DNA of 64,000 bases from Actinomycetota bacterium (GCA_020637055.1 JACJWR010000002.1:620001-684000); one strand, 5' to 3'. Positions 1 through 11,285 are shown, counted from the stretch's first letter. A program made the numbers and translations. Notes: generated by a model not told the origin, from the sequence alone.

Positions 1-342
1 GACCATGCCAACCCGATCGGCACCGAAGAGATCGCACAGGTCGAAGAACTTCTCCGACACCAATGCTTTCACCGGGGCGGTGTAATAGCAGCGGCCGCCT
101 GCCGCCAGCGCCAAGAACATGGCGCCGGCGGCCACCAGGCTCTTGCCCGACCCGGTTGGAGTGGCCAGAACGACGTGCGAGCCAGCCGCCAACTCGAGCA
201 GCGCATCCTCCTGCGCCGGGTAGAGCGGCCGACCGGTGCGCGCAGCCCAGTCCGCATAGTCGGCAAGCAGATCGTCGTCGGCTTCGCCTCGGGCGGCGGC
301 CACTCGATCCGACAGCGTCTCGGCAGGCTCGGGGTCGGGCAC
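1..342 (-). CDS. DEAD/DEAH-box helicase, HelY/DUF3516 type (N-terminal part, cut by window edge)
   Basis: This is the first 114 residues of a superfamily 2 helicase read leftwards; the rest lies outside the window. The reading frame is open to base 1. A Q-motif-like segment (GRPLYPAQEDALLEL, about residues 37-51) is followed by motif I/Walker A (ATPTGSGKS, residues 60-68) and by motif Ia (TAPVKALVSEKF, about 88-99). This combination is typical of the actinobacterial helicases with a C-terminal DUF3516 region, which are thought to act on RNA or in RNA turnover. The GTG start is chosen because GGGAGG lies 8 nt upstream and the nearest ATG (358) is out of frame. The exact subfamily cannot be proved without the C-terminus. 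Confidence 0.85.
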   Translation of the reverse strand, partial: MPDPEPAETLSDRVAAARGEADDDLLADYADWAARTGRPLYPAQEDALLELAAGSHVVLATPTGSGKSLVAAGAMFLALAAGGRCYYTAPVKALVSEKFFDLCDLFGADRVGMV

Positions 343-423
343 GCTATGAGCCTCCCATGAGGTTCCGACGCCGCTCGACACGGGCACAGCTTGAGCGAGT
401 CGACGGCCGCGGGAACGCCTGGA

Positions 424-2334
424 TCAGGCCCGAACCTCACCGGGGTGCCCCACACCCCTGGCCGCCTGCACCGACGCGGCGATGCCCTCGGCGGTGAGGC
501 CGAAGTCCGCCAGCATGGCCGAACGCTTGCCGACGTCGAGGAACTCCGACGGGATCCCCAGATTCAGCCCGGGCACCCGCACGCCCGCATCCGAGATCCG
601 TTGGGTCACAGCCGCCCCGGCGCCGCTGCGGCGGTTGCCATCCTCGACCGTCACCACCAAAGAAGCTTCGTGGGCAAGGGCCACCACAGCGGCCGGAACC
701 GGCAGCACCCAGCCGGGATCGACCACCACGACTGGAACGTGCTCGGCGGCCAACTTCTCCCCCGCACCGACGCATTCGCCGGCCAGCGCACCGATGCTGA
801 CGATGACGACCGGTGCCGTGTCGGGCTGGCCGACGTCTTCAGATCGATAGATCACATCGAGGCCGTCCACGACTTCCACCGTCGGGATCGGGGCTGGCAG
901 GGCACCTTTCGGGTAACGCACGACGCTCGGAGCATCATCGATGGTCACCGCCGTGCGCAGTTGCTCGCGCAGGCGCTGCTCGTCGCGCGGTGCCGCCACC
1001 CGCACACCGGGGATGAAGGACAGCATCGACAGGTCCCACATTCCGTTGTGGCTGGCCCCGTCGTCCCCGGTCACCCCGGACCGGTCGAGCGCGAATGTCA
1101 CGCCCTGGCGGTGCAGTGCGCAGTCCATCAGCACCTGGTCGAAGGCGCGGTTGAGGAAGGTGGCATAGAGGGCCACGACCGGGTGAAGTCCGCCGTAGGC
1201 CATCCCGGCGGCCGACGTGGCCGCGTGCTGCTCGGCGATGCCGACGTCGAAGAATCGATCGGGGAACTCCTGGGAGAACTCGACCAGGCCGGTCGGTCCG
1301 GGCATGGCAGCGGTGATGGCCACCACGTCCGGGCGCTTCCGGGCGATATCGAGCAATTCGGAGGCGAACGCACCGGTCCAGGTCGCTCCGGCGGCGGCAA
1401 GTGGAACGCCGGTATCGGGGTTGATCTGGCCCACGCCGTGGAAGCGATCCGCGTCGTCGGCCTCGGCGGGCGCGTAGCCGCGACCCTTCTCGGTGATCGC
1501 GTGCACGATCACCGGGCCGTTGAATGCCCGAGCGCGTTGCAGGGCGGTCTCCAGATCGGCGATGTTGTGACCGTCCACCGGACCGATGTACTTCAGGCCG
1601 AGGTCTTCGAACATTCCCTGCGGCGCGACCATGTCCTTGAGGCCCTTTTTCACCCCGTGCAGGGTGCCGTAGGCCGGCCGACCGATGATCGGGGTGCCGG
1701 AGACCACTCGCCGTCCCCAGTCGAGGAAGCGCTCGTAGCCGTCGGTGGTCCGCAGGGTGGCGAGGTGGTCGGCGAGTCCGCCGATCGTGGGCGAATACGA
1801 GCGTTCGTTGTCGTTGACCACGATGATCACCTGCCGGTCAGCCCCGGCGATGTTGTTCAGCGCCTCCCATGCCATACCGCCGGTGAGGGCTCCGTCCCCG
1901 ATGATCGCCACCACCTTGCGGCGCCCGAGTTCGCCGCGGGCCTGATAGGCCTTGGCCAAGCCGTCGGCCCACGACAGCGCGGTGGAGGCGTGCGAGTTCT
2001 CGATGATGTCGTGCGGCGATTCGCTCCGACTCGGATACCCGGAGAGGCCGCCGGGCTGACGAAGCGTGTCGAAGCCGCTCGCCCGGCCGGTGACGATCTT
2101 GTGTACGTAACTCTGGTGACCGGTGTCCCAGAGCAGCGCATCGGTCGGTGAGTCGAACACCCGGTGCAGTGCCAGGGTGAGTTCGACCACCCCGAGATTG
2201 GGGCCGAGGTGGCCACCGGTGCGCGAGACTTTCTGCACCAAGAACGTGCGGATCTGAGCGGCGAGATCGTCGAGTTCGTCGTAGTCGAGTCCCGCGATAT
2301 CCGCCGGCGAGGTCACATCGTCGAGTCGCGTCAC
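424..2334 (-). CDS. dxs: 1-deoxy-D-xylulose-5-phosphate synthase
   Basis: DXS condenses pyruvate and glyceraldehyde 3-phosphate to 1-deoxy-D-xylulose 5-phosphate, the first step of the MEP isoprenoid pathway, in the cytoplasm, with thiamine diphosphate and Mg2+. The 636-residue product has the normal length. The ThDP/Mg motif is GDGALTGGMAWEALNN at residues 146-161, followed by NDNERSYSPTIGG (174-186). The substrate-binding stretch YPSRSESPHD (100-109), the transketolase central domain with GIAEQHAATSAAG, and a C-terminal transketolase domain are all present. Translation starts at GTG with AGAGGA 5 nt upstream. A TAAACT hexamer about 50 nt upstream is a possible -10 box. The gene runs in the same direction as the acnA pair upstream but is separated by 160 bp, so it probably has its own promoter. 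Confidence 0.97.
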   Translation of the reverse strand: MTRLDDVTSPADIAGLDYDELDDLAAQIRTFLVQKVSRTGGHLGPNLGVVELTLALHRVFDSPTDALLWDTGHQSYVHKIVTGRASGFDTLRQPGGLSGYPSRSESPHDIIENSHASTALSWADGLAKAYQARGELGRRKVVAIIGDGALTGGMAWEALNNIAGADRQVIIVVNDNERSYSPTIGGLADHLATLRTTDGYERFLDWGRRVVSGTPIIGRPAYGTLHGVKKGLKDMVAPQGMFEDLGLKYIGPVDGHNIADLETALQRARAFNGPVIVHAITEKGRGYAPAEADDADRFHGVGQINPDTGVPLAAAGATWTGAFASELLDIARKRPDVVAITAAMPGPTGLVEFSQEFPDRFFDVGIAEQHAATSAAGMAYGGLHPVVALYATFLNRAFDQVLMDCALHRQGVTFALDRSGVTGDDGASHNGMWDLSMLSFIPGVRVAAPRDEQRLREQLRTAVTIDDAPSVVRYPKGALPAPIPTVEVVDGLDVIYRSEDVGQPDTAPVVIVSIGALAGECVGAGEKLAAEHVPVVVVDPGWVLPVPAAVVALAHEASLVVTVEDGNRRSGAGAAVTQRISDAGVRVPGLNLGIPSEFLDVGKRSAMLADFGLTAEGIAASVQAARGVGHPGEVRA

Positions 2335-2386
2335 GGTTCCTCTTCCGCTCGAACTGGCCTGGCGGCCGCCTCACCCTGATCGCGCC

Positions 2387-2392
2387 AGTTTA
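2387..2392 (-). promoter_or_regulatory. Possible -10 hexamer TAAACT upstream of dxs
   Basis: Read on the minus strand, TAAACT lies about 50 nt before the dxs GTG in the 160-bp gap between the 122-residue gene and dxs. No convincing -35 element is seen at the expected spacing, so this is a weak assignment. Confidence 0.35.
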
Positions 2393-2494
2393 CGCCGTGT
2401 GGAGGCCGTGGGCATGTGCGGCGCCCGATGATCGGCTCTACCGCGCCACGGCTGATTGGCAACCGCCCTCCGGATCGCACCGAACTCGGCCATG

Positions 2495-2859
2495 TCACAG
2501 CCGCTGCGACCAGCGCCGGCCCGCGAATGCCTCAGCCACCAGCGCCACCTCCCGTTGCAGCCGCACCAACCGGACCCCCTCGAACTCCAAGGCGCCGAGC
2601 ACTTCGCCAACCGCCGTGGGATCCAATGACCCCGACAGTTGGCGCCGAGTCGATGCGTACGCCTCGCGGGAGGCGGCGAGTGCACCGTCGGTGTAGTGCC
2701 CCACCGCGAACACGAGCGCCTCGGGGTGGCGCCGGAAGACCGCATGGGATCGGAACTCCGGCGGGGCGTTGTCGAACAGCCACAGCACAGCCCGGTCGAC
2801 GAAGTCGGGCGCGTCCGGCGGCGGAACGCCGTCCGGCCACCCCGGCGGTGCGACGTTGG

Positions 2860-2863
<4 letters not shown>
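2495..2863 (-). CDS. Conserved hypothetical protein coupled to acnA
   Basis: A 122-residue protein of unrecognised function. It has no signal peptide, membrane segment or metal-binding motif that I can see. It is proline-rich at the N-terminus, followed by mixed helical segments (for example DFVDRAVLWLFDNAPPEF and EVLGALEFEGVRLVRLQ). It starts at GTG inside the acnA stop codon (GTGA overlap at 2860-2863), so it is very likely translated by re-initiation after aconitase, and coding-like amino acid use across the whole frame supports it being real. The coupling suggests a role linked to aconitase or to the same operon, but this is inference only. Confidence 0.75.
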
Positions 2864-5511
<2,648 letters not shown>

Positions 5512-5557
5512 GTGTCCTCCCGGTTGGACGTGCGTGTGGCCCCCAACCTATCCCACC

Positions 5558-6784
5558 TCAAGGTCGGACGAATCTCGCCACCGCTTCCAGGTGATGCGAC
5601 ATTCCGTACAGGTCGAACGCAGTCAGGTCGTCGAACCGCCAACCCTGTGTGAGCAAGGTCTTTGCGTCCCTCGCCAGACTGGCCCCGTCGCAGGCCACGT
5701 AGCAGATCACGCGCGCGGAGGAGTCGGCCAAAGCGGTCATCACCGCCGCTCCCGCACCGCTTCTGGGCGGGTCCAACACGATTGCGTCCGCCGCTTCTAG
5801 CGCCGATCGTCCATCTGGACCGCGCACCCAATCCTTCACATCGGCCGCCACGAGTCGCACAGCCGGCAGGTCGTGCAGATTCCGCCGCGCCAACCGTACT
5901 GCGCGCTCGTCGCCCTCCACCGCGATGACCCGTTCGAACCTTCGTCGATCGGCCAACACTCCGGCGAACAGCCCGACCCCGCTGTAGAGGTCGACCAAAG
6001 ACGACCCCCGGCGCGGTTCCACCGACCGGACGGCCTGATCCACGGCAGCGAGCAGAATCTCCGCGGCCTGGCGGTGGGACTGCCAGAATCCACCGGTCTG
6101 CACCCGCCACGACCGGCCGCCGGCGACCCTGGTGACGGTTGCCGCCGACCGCCAACCTGCGGGCAGGCCGCCCGCCGCAGCCGACGGTTCCACGGTCGGG
6201 CCGGTCGTCGAATCGCTCACCCGCACCCGCATCCCGGTCGGCCAGACCTGCTCGAAGGCAGCCTGCAGTTCCGGGATCACCACAGGGCAATGCTGGACCG
6301 GGATGAGTTCGCTGCTGCGCGGGGCGTGGAAGCAGGCCTGCCCGGCGGCGTCGGTGTCCACCGCGAAACGGGCACGCCACCCGAGCACCGGCAGCGGAGT
6401 CGCCGTCGGCAGCGCCGCGGCAAGATCCTGATCGCCGATCTGCTCGATCGAACCCAGCCTGCGGAGTTGATCCCGCAGCACCGAGGCTTTCCACACCGGC
6501 TGGTAGTCAGGTGCCACGTGGAGCAGATCGCATCCGCCGCAGATACCGGCGAGGGAGCACGGGGGTGGCACCCGCCGGGTACTCGCCTCACGCACCTCGA
6601 CTACCCGAGCGAAACCGAGTCGGCCGCCGCGCCGAGTACCCGTCACCACAGCCGTCACGAGTTCGTCCGGCAGTCCGCCGCTGACGAACCAGGTGGTGCC
6701 CTCGGTGTGCGCGATACAGGTGCCTCCAGCCGCCGGCTGGCCGAGTCGCACGTCGATGGAGTCGCCCGGCTCGGCGCGGTTCAC
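5558..6784 (-). CDS. 23S/tRNA m5U-type RNA methyltransferase (TrmA/RlmD family) with TRAM domain
   Basis: Predicted SAM-dependent RNA uracil-C5 methyltransferase. Residues 1-65 form a TRAM RNA-binding domain. Four cysteines, C76, C82, C85 (C-x5-C-x2-C) and C166, match the [4Fe-4S] ligands of the RlmD group. The SAM site is DLYSGVGLFAG, followed by the catalytic-domain motif DPPRSGAGA and the nucleophilic cysteine in YVACDGASL. The protein of 408 residues has family length. The GTG start overlaps the stop of the upstream transporter gene (GTGA, 6781-6784), so the two are probably co-translated. From memory, the same pair (transporter plus TRAM methyltransferase) occurs in mycobacteria as Rv2690c/Rv2689c. 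Whether the target is rRNA or tRNA cannot be read from sequence. Confidence 0.92.
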   Translation of the reverse strand: MNRAEPGDSIDVRLGQPAAGGTCIAHTEGTTWFVSGGLPDELVTAVVTGTRRGGRLGFARVVEVREASTRRVPPPCSLAGICGGCDLLHVAPDYQPVWKASVLRDQLRRLGSIEQIGDQDLAAALPTATPLPVLGWRARFAVDTDAAGQACFHAPRSSELIPVQHCPVVIPELQAAFEQVWPTGMRVRVSDSTTGPTVEPSAAAGGLPAGWRSAATVTRVAGGRSWRVQTGGFWQSHRQAAEILLAAVDQAVRSVEPRRGSSLVDLYSGVGLFAGVLADRRRFERVIAVEGDERAVRLARRNLHDLPAVRLVAADVKDWVRGPDGRSALEAADAIVLDPPRSGAGAAVMTALADSSARVICYVACDGASLARDAKTLLTQGWRFDDLTAFDLYGMSHHLEAVARFVRP

Positions 6785-8811
6785 ACCTGTCGCCGAATGT
6801 CTTCGGCCACTTCACGCTCGGCCGAGGCCGAAGGTGGTTCGCCTCGACGCACCGCTCCGGCCGAATTGCGCAGTGGCTCCTCGGCCGCGCCCTCGCTGGA
6901 ACGCAGCTGCCAAGGCACGCTCACCACCATCACCCCGGGCGTGAACCGCAGCCTGGTCTTGAGTCGAAGGGCCGATTGGTTGTGCAGCAGGGTTTCCCAC
7001 CAGTGACCGACCACGTACTCCGGCACGTAGACGGTGACCAAGTCCCGCGGGCTTTGCCGACGCAACTCTTTGACGTAGTCCAGGATGGGTCGGGTCACCT
7101 CTCGGAACGGGGAGTCCAGCACCCGCAGTCGGACCGGCAGGTCGCGGCGGTTCCAGTCGTCGATGAGGGCCCGGGTGTCGGCGTGATCGACATCGACGAC
7201 GAGCGCCTCGAGTTGATCCGGCCGGGATGCTCTGGCGTAGGCGAGGGCGCGCAGCGTCGGCTGGTGCACGCGGGACACCAGGACGATGGCGTGGACCCGT
7301 GACGGCAACGTGACCTTGTTGTCGTCCGGTGCGCTCAATTCGTCGGAGACCGTGTCGTAGTGCCGGCGGATCGCTTTCATGATGCCGTACAGGATGGGCA
7401 TCGCCACGACGACGATCCAGGCGCCGTGGGTGAACTTGCTCAGCAGCACGATCACGAGCACCGTCCCGGTGATGACCAGGCCGGTGCCGTTGATGATTCG
7501 GTTCCGGTGCATCGTGCGCCGCTCGGCAGCGGACAGCTGAGGTGTCTTGAGCAGTCTCGTCCAATGCCTCACCATGCCGGTCTGGCTCAACGTGAACGAG
7601 AAGAAGACTCCGACGATGTAGAGCTGGATCAGCCGGGACACCTGGGCATCGAACACATAGATCAGCAGTATCGCCAGCAGCGCCAGCACGATGATCCCGT
7701 TGGAGAAGGCCAACCGGTCGCCGCGGGTGTGCAACTGCCGAGGCAGATAACCGTCCCGCGCCAGGATCGAGCCCAGCACCGGGAATCCGTTGAACGCCGT
7801 GTTCGCCGCGAGCATCAGGATCAGCGCGGCGGCGATCACCACGAGCAGGGTGAGAACCCCGACATCGCCGAACACCGCCTGAGCCACCTGGGCGATCACG
7901 GTCTGGTTGGCGATGTCCTCCGGGGCCCCCACCAACTGCTCGGGGTCGTCGACCGCGTGCACGTCGGTGACCAGCGCCAACGCGGTCACCGACAGGAAGA
8001 GTGTGATCGCGATGACCCCCAGCATGAGCAGCGTCGCGGCGGCGTTGGCCGACTTGGGCTTGCGGAACGCCGGCACCCCGTTGCTGATCGCCTCCACCCC
8101 GGTTAACGCCGTGCAACCCGAGGAGAACGCCCTGGCCACCAGGAACACCAGCGCGAGGCCGGTGAACTCGGCTTCAGCGGCGATGTCGTATTGGGCCGAT
8201 GCGGCCTGCAACTCAGCGCCGTTGGCCAGCCGGACACCGGCCCAGATGACCATCAAGGCGATCGCTGCGATGAAGGCATACGTGGGCACCGCGAAGAGGG
8301 TTCCCGATTCCCGGACCCCGCGCAGGTTCATGACTGTGAGGCCGACGATCACAAGGATCGCCACGAGCACCTTGTGCTCGGCGATGAACGGGAAGAGCGA
8401 CCCGGCATTGGCCACCGCGGCCGCCACCGACACCGCCACCGTCAGCACGTAGTCGATGAACAGCGCGCTCGCCACCGCCACGCCGGCGTTAGGACCCAGA
8501 TTGCTGCTCACCACCTCGTAGTCCCCGCCACCGCTGGGATACGCCCGGACGTTCTGGCGGTAGGACGCGATGACGACGATCATCACGAACACGACGGCCA
8601 GCGCAATCCAAGGCGACATGGTGAAGAACGCCAGACCCCCCAGCGAGAGGACGATCAGGATCTCCTGGGTCGCGTACGAGACGCTGGACAGCGCGTCGGA
8701 GGCGAACACCGGCAGCGCGATGCGCTTCGGCAACAGGGTCTCGCCGAGCCGGTCCGACCTGAGCTTGCGGCCAAACAGCAAGCGCTTGGCGAAATCTGAC
8801 GTGGCAGCCAC
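6781..8811 (-). CDS. KimA-like APC-superfamily potassium (or amino acid) transporter
   Basis: Polytopic membrane transporter of about 676 residues with about 12 hydrophobic helices and a long cytoplasmic tail. It resembles Bacillus subtilis KimA closely in my recollection: SDALSSVSYATQEI in TM1, SYRQNVRAYPSGGGDYEV, FIDYVLTVAVS in TM3, ARAFSSGCTALTGVEAISN in TM6 and the tail sequence HNQSALRLKTRL. The Asp, Tyr and Thr residues of the TM1 and TM3 motifs that bind K+ in KimA are retained. The C-terminal 160 residues look like a universal-stress-protein-type fold. The first in-frame codon would be at 8874, only 2 nt from the divergent ceoB start, so I place the start at GTG 8811 (GTG GCT GCC ACG). 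It is divergent from two RCK genes, which favours potassium as substrate, although actinobacterial homologues are usually just called APC permeases. Confidence 0.88.
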   Translation of the reverse strand: MAATSDFAKRLLFGRKLRSDRLGETLLPKRIALPVFASDALSSVSYATQEILIVLSLGGLAFFTMSPWIALAVVFVMIVVIASYRQNVRAYPSGGGDYEVVSSNLGPNAGVAVASALFIDYVLTVAVSVAAAVANAGSLFPFIAEHKVLVAILVIVGLTVMNLRGVRESGTLFAVPTYAFIAAIALMVIWAGVRLANGAELQAASAQYDIAAEAEFTGLALVFLVARAFSSGCTALTGVEAISNGVPAFRKPKSANAAATLLMLGVIAITLFLSVTALALVTDVHAVDDPEQLVGAPEDIANQTVIAQVAQAVFGDVGVLTLLVVIAAALILMLAANTAFNGFPVLGSILARDGYLPRQLHTRGDRLAFSNGIIVLALLAILLIYVFDAQVSRLIQLYIVGVFFSFTLSQTGMVRHWTRLLKTPQLSAAERRTMHRNRIINGTGLVITGTVLVIVLLSKFTHGAWIVVVAMPILYGIMKAIRRHYDTVSDELSAPDDNKVTLPSRVHAIVLVSRVHQPTLRALAYARASRPDQLEALVVDVDHADTRALIDDWNRRDLPVRLRVLDSPFREVTRPILDYVKELRRQSPRDLVTVYVPEYVVGHWWETLLHNQSALRLKTRLRFTPGVMVVSVPWQLRSSEGAAEEPLRNSAGAVRRGEPPSASAEREVAEDIRRQV

Positions 8812-8862
8812 GTTTCCGCATCGTAGACCTCGGTTGCCCCCTCGCGTGCACGGATCAAGGTG

Positions 8863-8868
8863 TAGCGT
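8863..8868 (+). promoter_or_regulatory. -10 hexamer TAGCGT for ceoB
   Basis: TAGCGT ends 8 nt before the GTG start of the first RCK gene. This spacing suggests a leaderless or nearly leaderless transcript. It lies in the 65-bp space shared with the divergent KimA-like gene. Confidence 0.55.
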
Positions 8869-8876
8869 CAGCAATC

Positions 8877-9542
8877 GTGCACGTGGTCATCATGGGTTGT
8901 GGGCGGGTCGGCGCGAAACTGGCAACTGATCTCGACCTTGAAGGACACTCGGTCGCCGTCATCGATCAGGACGATGCGGCCTTCGGAAGGTTGCCCGACT
9001 CCTTCGCCGGCATCACTGTCAAAGGGGTCGGATTCGACCGCGATGCGATGATCAGGGCCGGCGTCGAACGTGCGGTGGCCTTCGCCGCGGTGAGCAGCGG
9101 AGACAACTCGAACATCATCGCCGCACGGGTCGCCCGGGAGACGTTCGGGGTGGAGAACGTCGTCGCCCGCATCTATGACCCGCGCCGCGCAGAGGTGTAT
9201 CAACGCCTGGGCATCCCGACGGTGGCCACCGTCGCCTGGACGGCTGCAGAGACCCTGCACCAGATGCTTCCGGAGCGTGTCCGGGAGGAATGGCGCGACC
9301 CGTCGGGCACCATCGCCCTCGGCGAGTTTGCCGTCGACGCGGGCTGGATCGGCACCCTCTACTCCACGCTGGCCCGCACCGCGGACGTCACCCTGGCCGT
9401 GGTCAACCGATTCGGCCAGGGGTTGCTGCCCCATCCGGACCTGGTGGTGCAACAGGACGACCGGGTCCATCTGATGTACGAAGTCGCCCGCGCCGAGGAT
9501 GTGGAGTCGATCCTGGCCTCAGCCCCGGTGGAGGAGAAGTGA
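8877..9542 (+). CDS. ceoB: TrkA/RCK-family potassium regulatory protein (first copy)
   Basis: Cytoplasmic NAD(H)-binding regulator of potassium transport, 221 residues, half the length of E. coli TrkA. Residues 1-120 are an RCK_N Rossmann domain with the GCGRVG dinucleotide motif near the N-terminus and an acidic residue at the end of beta-2 (AVIDQD). Residues 130-215 fit an RCK_C ligand-binding domain (FAVDAGWIGTLYSTL). The GTG start at 8877 is supported by a TAGCGT hexamer 8 nt upstream. Its stop overlaps the start of the second RCK gene. The pair corresponds to mycobacterial ceoB/ceoC. No TrkH/KtrB pore gene is in the window, so the nearby KimA-like transporter is a possible partner. Confidence 0.9.
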   Translation: MHVVIMGCGRVGAKLATDLDLEGHSVAVIDQDDAAFGRLPDSFAGITVKGVGFDRDAMIRAGVERAVAFAAVSSGDNSNIIAARVARETFGVENVVARIYDPRRAEVYQRLGIPTVATVAWTAAETLHQMLPERVREEWRDPSGTIALGEFAVDAGWIGTLYSTLARTADVTLAVVNRFGQGLLPHPDLVVQQDDRVHLMYEVARAEDVESILASAPVEEK

Positions 9543-10213
9543 AGGTCGTCATCGCAGGTGCCGGCAAGGTCGGGAGGTCGATCGCCCGCGAACTGGAGGC
9601 CAACGGCCACGAGATCCTGCTGGTCGACCGGGCAAGTGCGGCCATCAGCAGTCCGATCCCGCGGGTGACCGTGCTTGAAGCGGATGCGTGCGAGATCTCG
9701 TCGCTGGAGAAGGTCGGCCTCGACGACGCCCAGGTGGTGGTGGCCGCCACCGGGGACGACAAGGTGAACCTGGTGGTCAGTCTGTTGGCGAAGACCGAAT
9801 TCGGAGTGCCACGGGTGGTGGCGCGGGTGAACCACCCCAAGAACGAGTGGCTGTTCGACGCGTCATGGGGCGTCGACGTTGCGGTCTCCACTCCCCGGCT
9901 CCTGTCGGCCCTGGTTGAGGAGGCCGTGTCGATCGGCGACATCGTCCGACTCTTCACCCTTGGCCAGGGCACCGCCGAACTTGTGGAGATCACCCTTTCG
10001 GCCGATTCGCCGGTGATCGGTGAACGGGTGGGCGACGTTGCGTGGCCGGCCGACACCGCGCTCACCGCGATTGTGCGGGGAACCCGAGTCATCACACCGA
10101 CGTCGGACGATCCGCTGGAGATCGGCGACGAGTTGGTGTTCATCGCCACCCCCGCTCAGGAGGAATCGCTGGAGGTGCTGCTCTCAGCCTCGCCGTCCGG
10201 CCCAGCCGACTGA
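9539..10213 (+). CDS. ceoC: TrkA/RCK-family potassium regulatory protein (second copy)
   Basis: Second single-unit TrkA protein, 224 residues, with its own RCK_N (KVVIAGAGKVGRSIA at the N-terminus, LLVDRA for the acidic beta-2 end) and RCK_C domains (ELVEITLSADSPVIGE and DELVFIATP). The GTG start sits inside the ceoB stop codon (GTGA at 9539-9542), and the nearby GGAGGAGAAG sequence can act as ribosome binding site, so the two subunits are translationally coupled, consistent with a hetero-oligomeric ring. A longer open frame upstream to 9290 is a shadow of ceoB. Its last 58 bases overlap the 3' end of the convergent DUF3159 gene. Confidence 0.9.
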   Translation: MKVVIAGAGKVGRSIARELEANGHEILLVDRASAAISSPIPRVTVLEADACEISSLEKVGLDDAQVVVAATGDDKVNLVVSLLAKTEFGVPRVVARVNHPKNEWLFDASWGVDVAVSTPRLLSALVEEAVSIGDIVRLFTLGQGTAELVEITLSADSPVIGERVGDVAWPADTALTAIVRGTRVITPTSDDPLEIGDELVFIATPAQEESLEVLLSASPSGPAD

Positions 10214-10920
10214 CTCCGCTGCTCGCCACTGCGGTCCGACCCAGCCGTCCGGGAACCGGCGAGCACCGGTCGGACGATGAGAAAGGTGAACCAGGCCCCG
10301 AGCAGGAACAGTGGCCACCCCATGACGATCTTCGCCACGCCCAGCGCCGCGGTCTGTCCGGCGAAGTACAGCGGGAGTTGCACCAGCAGCCGAAGCCCGA
10401 ACACCCCGGCCCACACCCAGGAGGCGGCACCGTAGGCCCGACGCAGTCGGGGATCGTTGCGCCACGCGGTGAGCGATCCCGACATCCCTCCCAGGAACAC
10501 ACCCAACGCCGGCCAGCCGACCAGGATCGAGATGAGCACGCCGAGGAAGTAGGCGGCGTTGATGAGGAGCCCCGGGAGGAAGAAGTCCTCGGCCTGACCC
10601 GTGCGGGAGGCGACGAACGCCGAGATCAGGATCCCCGCGAAGCCGCCCGCGATCTGTGTGAGTTCCTCCCGCCGCACCAGCCTGAGGACTGCGATTGCCG
10701 CGCCGACCGCCACCGCCGACCACACGGCCGGGGTGAGGTTCTGGCCGTTGAGCATGTAGACCAACACGAACACCCCGGCGGGTGCTCCCGAATCGAACAG
10801 ACCTCGCCAGCCGCCGATGGCCTTGCTGAGCAGTTGCCGCTCGACTGGCGAGTCCTCCCGGAGTTCCTCGAGTCGTTCCTCAATCCGCTCTTCGATGGGA
10901 TCGTCGGAATGCGGCGTCAC
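10156..10920 (-). CDS. DUF3159 integral membrane protein
   Basis: Membrane protein of 254 residues belonging to the actinobacterial DUF3159 family (Rv2693c-like by context). An acidic amphipathic N-terminus (about residues 1-45) is followed by roughly six hydrophobic segments, including GAPAGVFVLVYML, GFAGILISAFVA and YFLGVLISILVGWPALGVFLGG. The Ser/Glu-rich tail is predicted cytoplasmic. The start is GTG at 10920, overlapping the stop of the OB-fold gene by four bases, which is preferred to the 44-residue longer frame that lies within that gene. The function is unknown; its conserved position beside ceoBC hints at membrane or ion homeostasis. The 3' end overlaps ceoC. Confidence 0.88.
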   Translation of the reverse strand: MTPHSDDPIEERIEERLEELREDSPVERQLLSKAIGGWRGLFDSGAPAGVFVLVYMLNGQNLTPAVWSAVAVGAAIAVLRLVRREELTQIAGGFAGILISAFVASRTGQAEDFFLPGLLINAAYFLGVLISILVGWPALGVFLGGMSGSLTAWRNDPRLRRAYGAASWVWAGVFGLRLLVQLPLYFAGQTAALGVAKIVMGWPLFLLGAWFTFLIVRPVLAGSRTAGSDRSGEQRSQSAGPDGEAESSTSSDSS

Positions 10921-11285
10921 ACGACCTCCGCGGGCAGCAACTCGTAGCGCGGGTTGTACAGCGTGGGATGCCCCGAGTTGCCGGTGACCCGACCGGTGGC
11001 CCGAATCCTCCTGCCGGGTTCGATCCCGATGATGCGCCGGCGTCCGAGCCACACGAGTTCCACCAATCCGGTGCCGTCGTAGACGATCGCCTCCATCCGG
11101 GCAAGCGTCGAGGAGGGTTCCAGCGACACCGAACGGACCGATCCTTTGACCGTAACCACGTCGCCCACTCGGCAGTCGCAGGCAGCGATGCTGCCCTCCT
11201 GACGGCTGGAGGCCCGCAATTCCTCCGCTTCGACCTGCGCATCCGACGATGCGAGTCGCGACAACAACGCCTTCAGCCGACCCAT
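10917..11285 (-). CDS. OB-fold nucleic-acid-binding domain protein
   Basis: Small protein of 122 residues. After a helical N-terminus (residues 1-30), residues 35-120 form a single OB-fold of the tRNA-anticodon/RecG type: VGDVVTVKGSVRSV, MEAIVYDGTGLVELVWLG, GIEPGRRIRATGRVTG. It resembles the conserved actinobacterial family that includes Rv2694c. It probably binds nucleic acid, but no target is known. The ATG start is supported by a TAGCCT hexamer exactly 6 nt upstream. It is followed in the same operon by the DUF3159 gene through a GTGA overlap. Confidence 0.85.
   Translation of the reverse strand: MGRLKALLSRLASSDAQVEAEELRASSRQEGSIAACDCRVGDVVTVKGSVRSVSLEPSSTLARMEAIVYDGTGLVELVWLGRRRIIGIEPGRRIRATGRVTGNSGHPTLYNPRYELLPAEVV

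Noticed and set aside
391..2151. A 586-residue open frame on the plus strand opposite dxs, and similar long antisense frames opposite acnA, parE, ppc and the aminotransferase
   Set aside because: They are third-position-GC shadows: composition is His/Arg/Gly/Asp-rich without any domain, while the opposite strand encodes clear enzymes.
8812..8874. N-terminal 21-codon extension of the KimA-like gene
   Set aside because: It would put two divergent start codons 2 nt apart and leave no promoter; the sequence (LTLHLDPCTRGGNRG) shows no conserved character.
9290..9538. Extended N-terminus for the second RCK protein
   Set aside because: The extra 83 residues are an out-of-frame reading of ceoB; a GTGA overlap gives a natural start at 9539.
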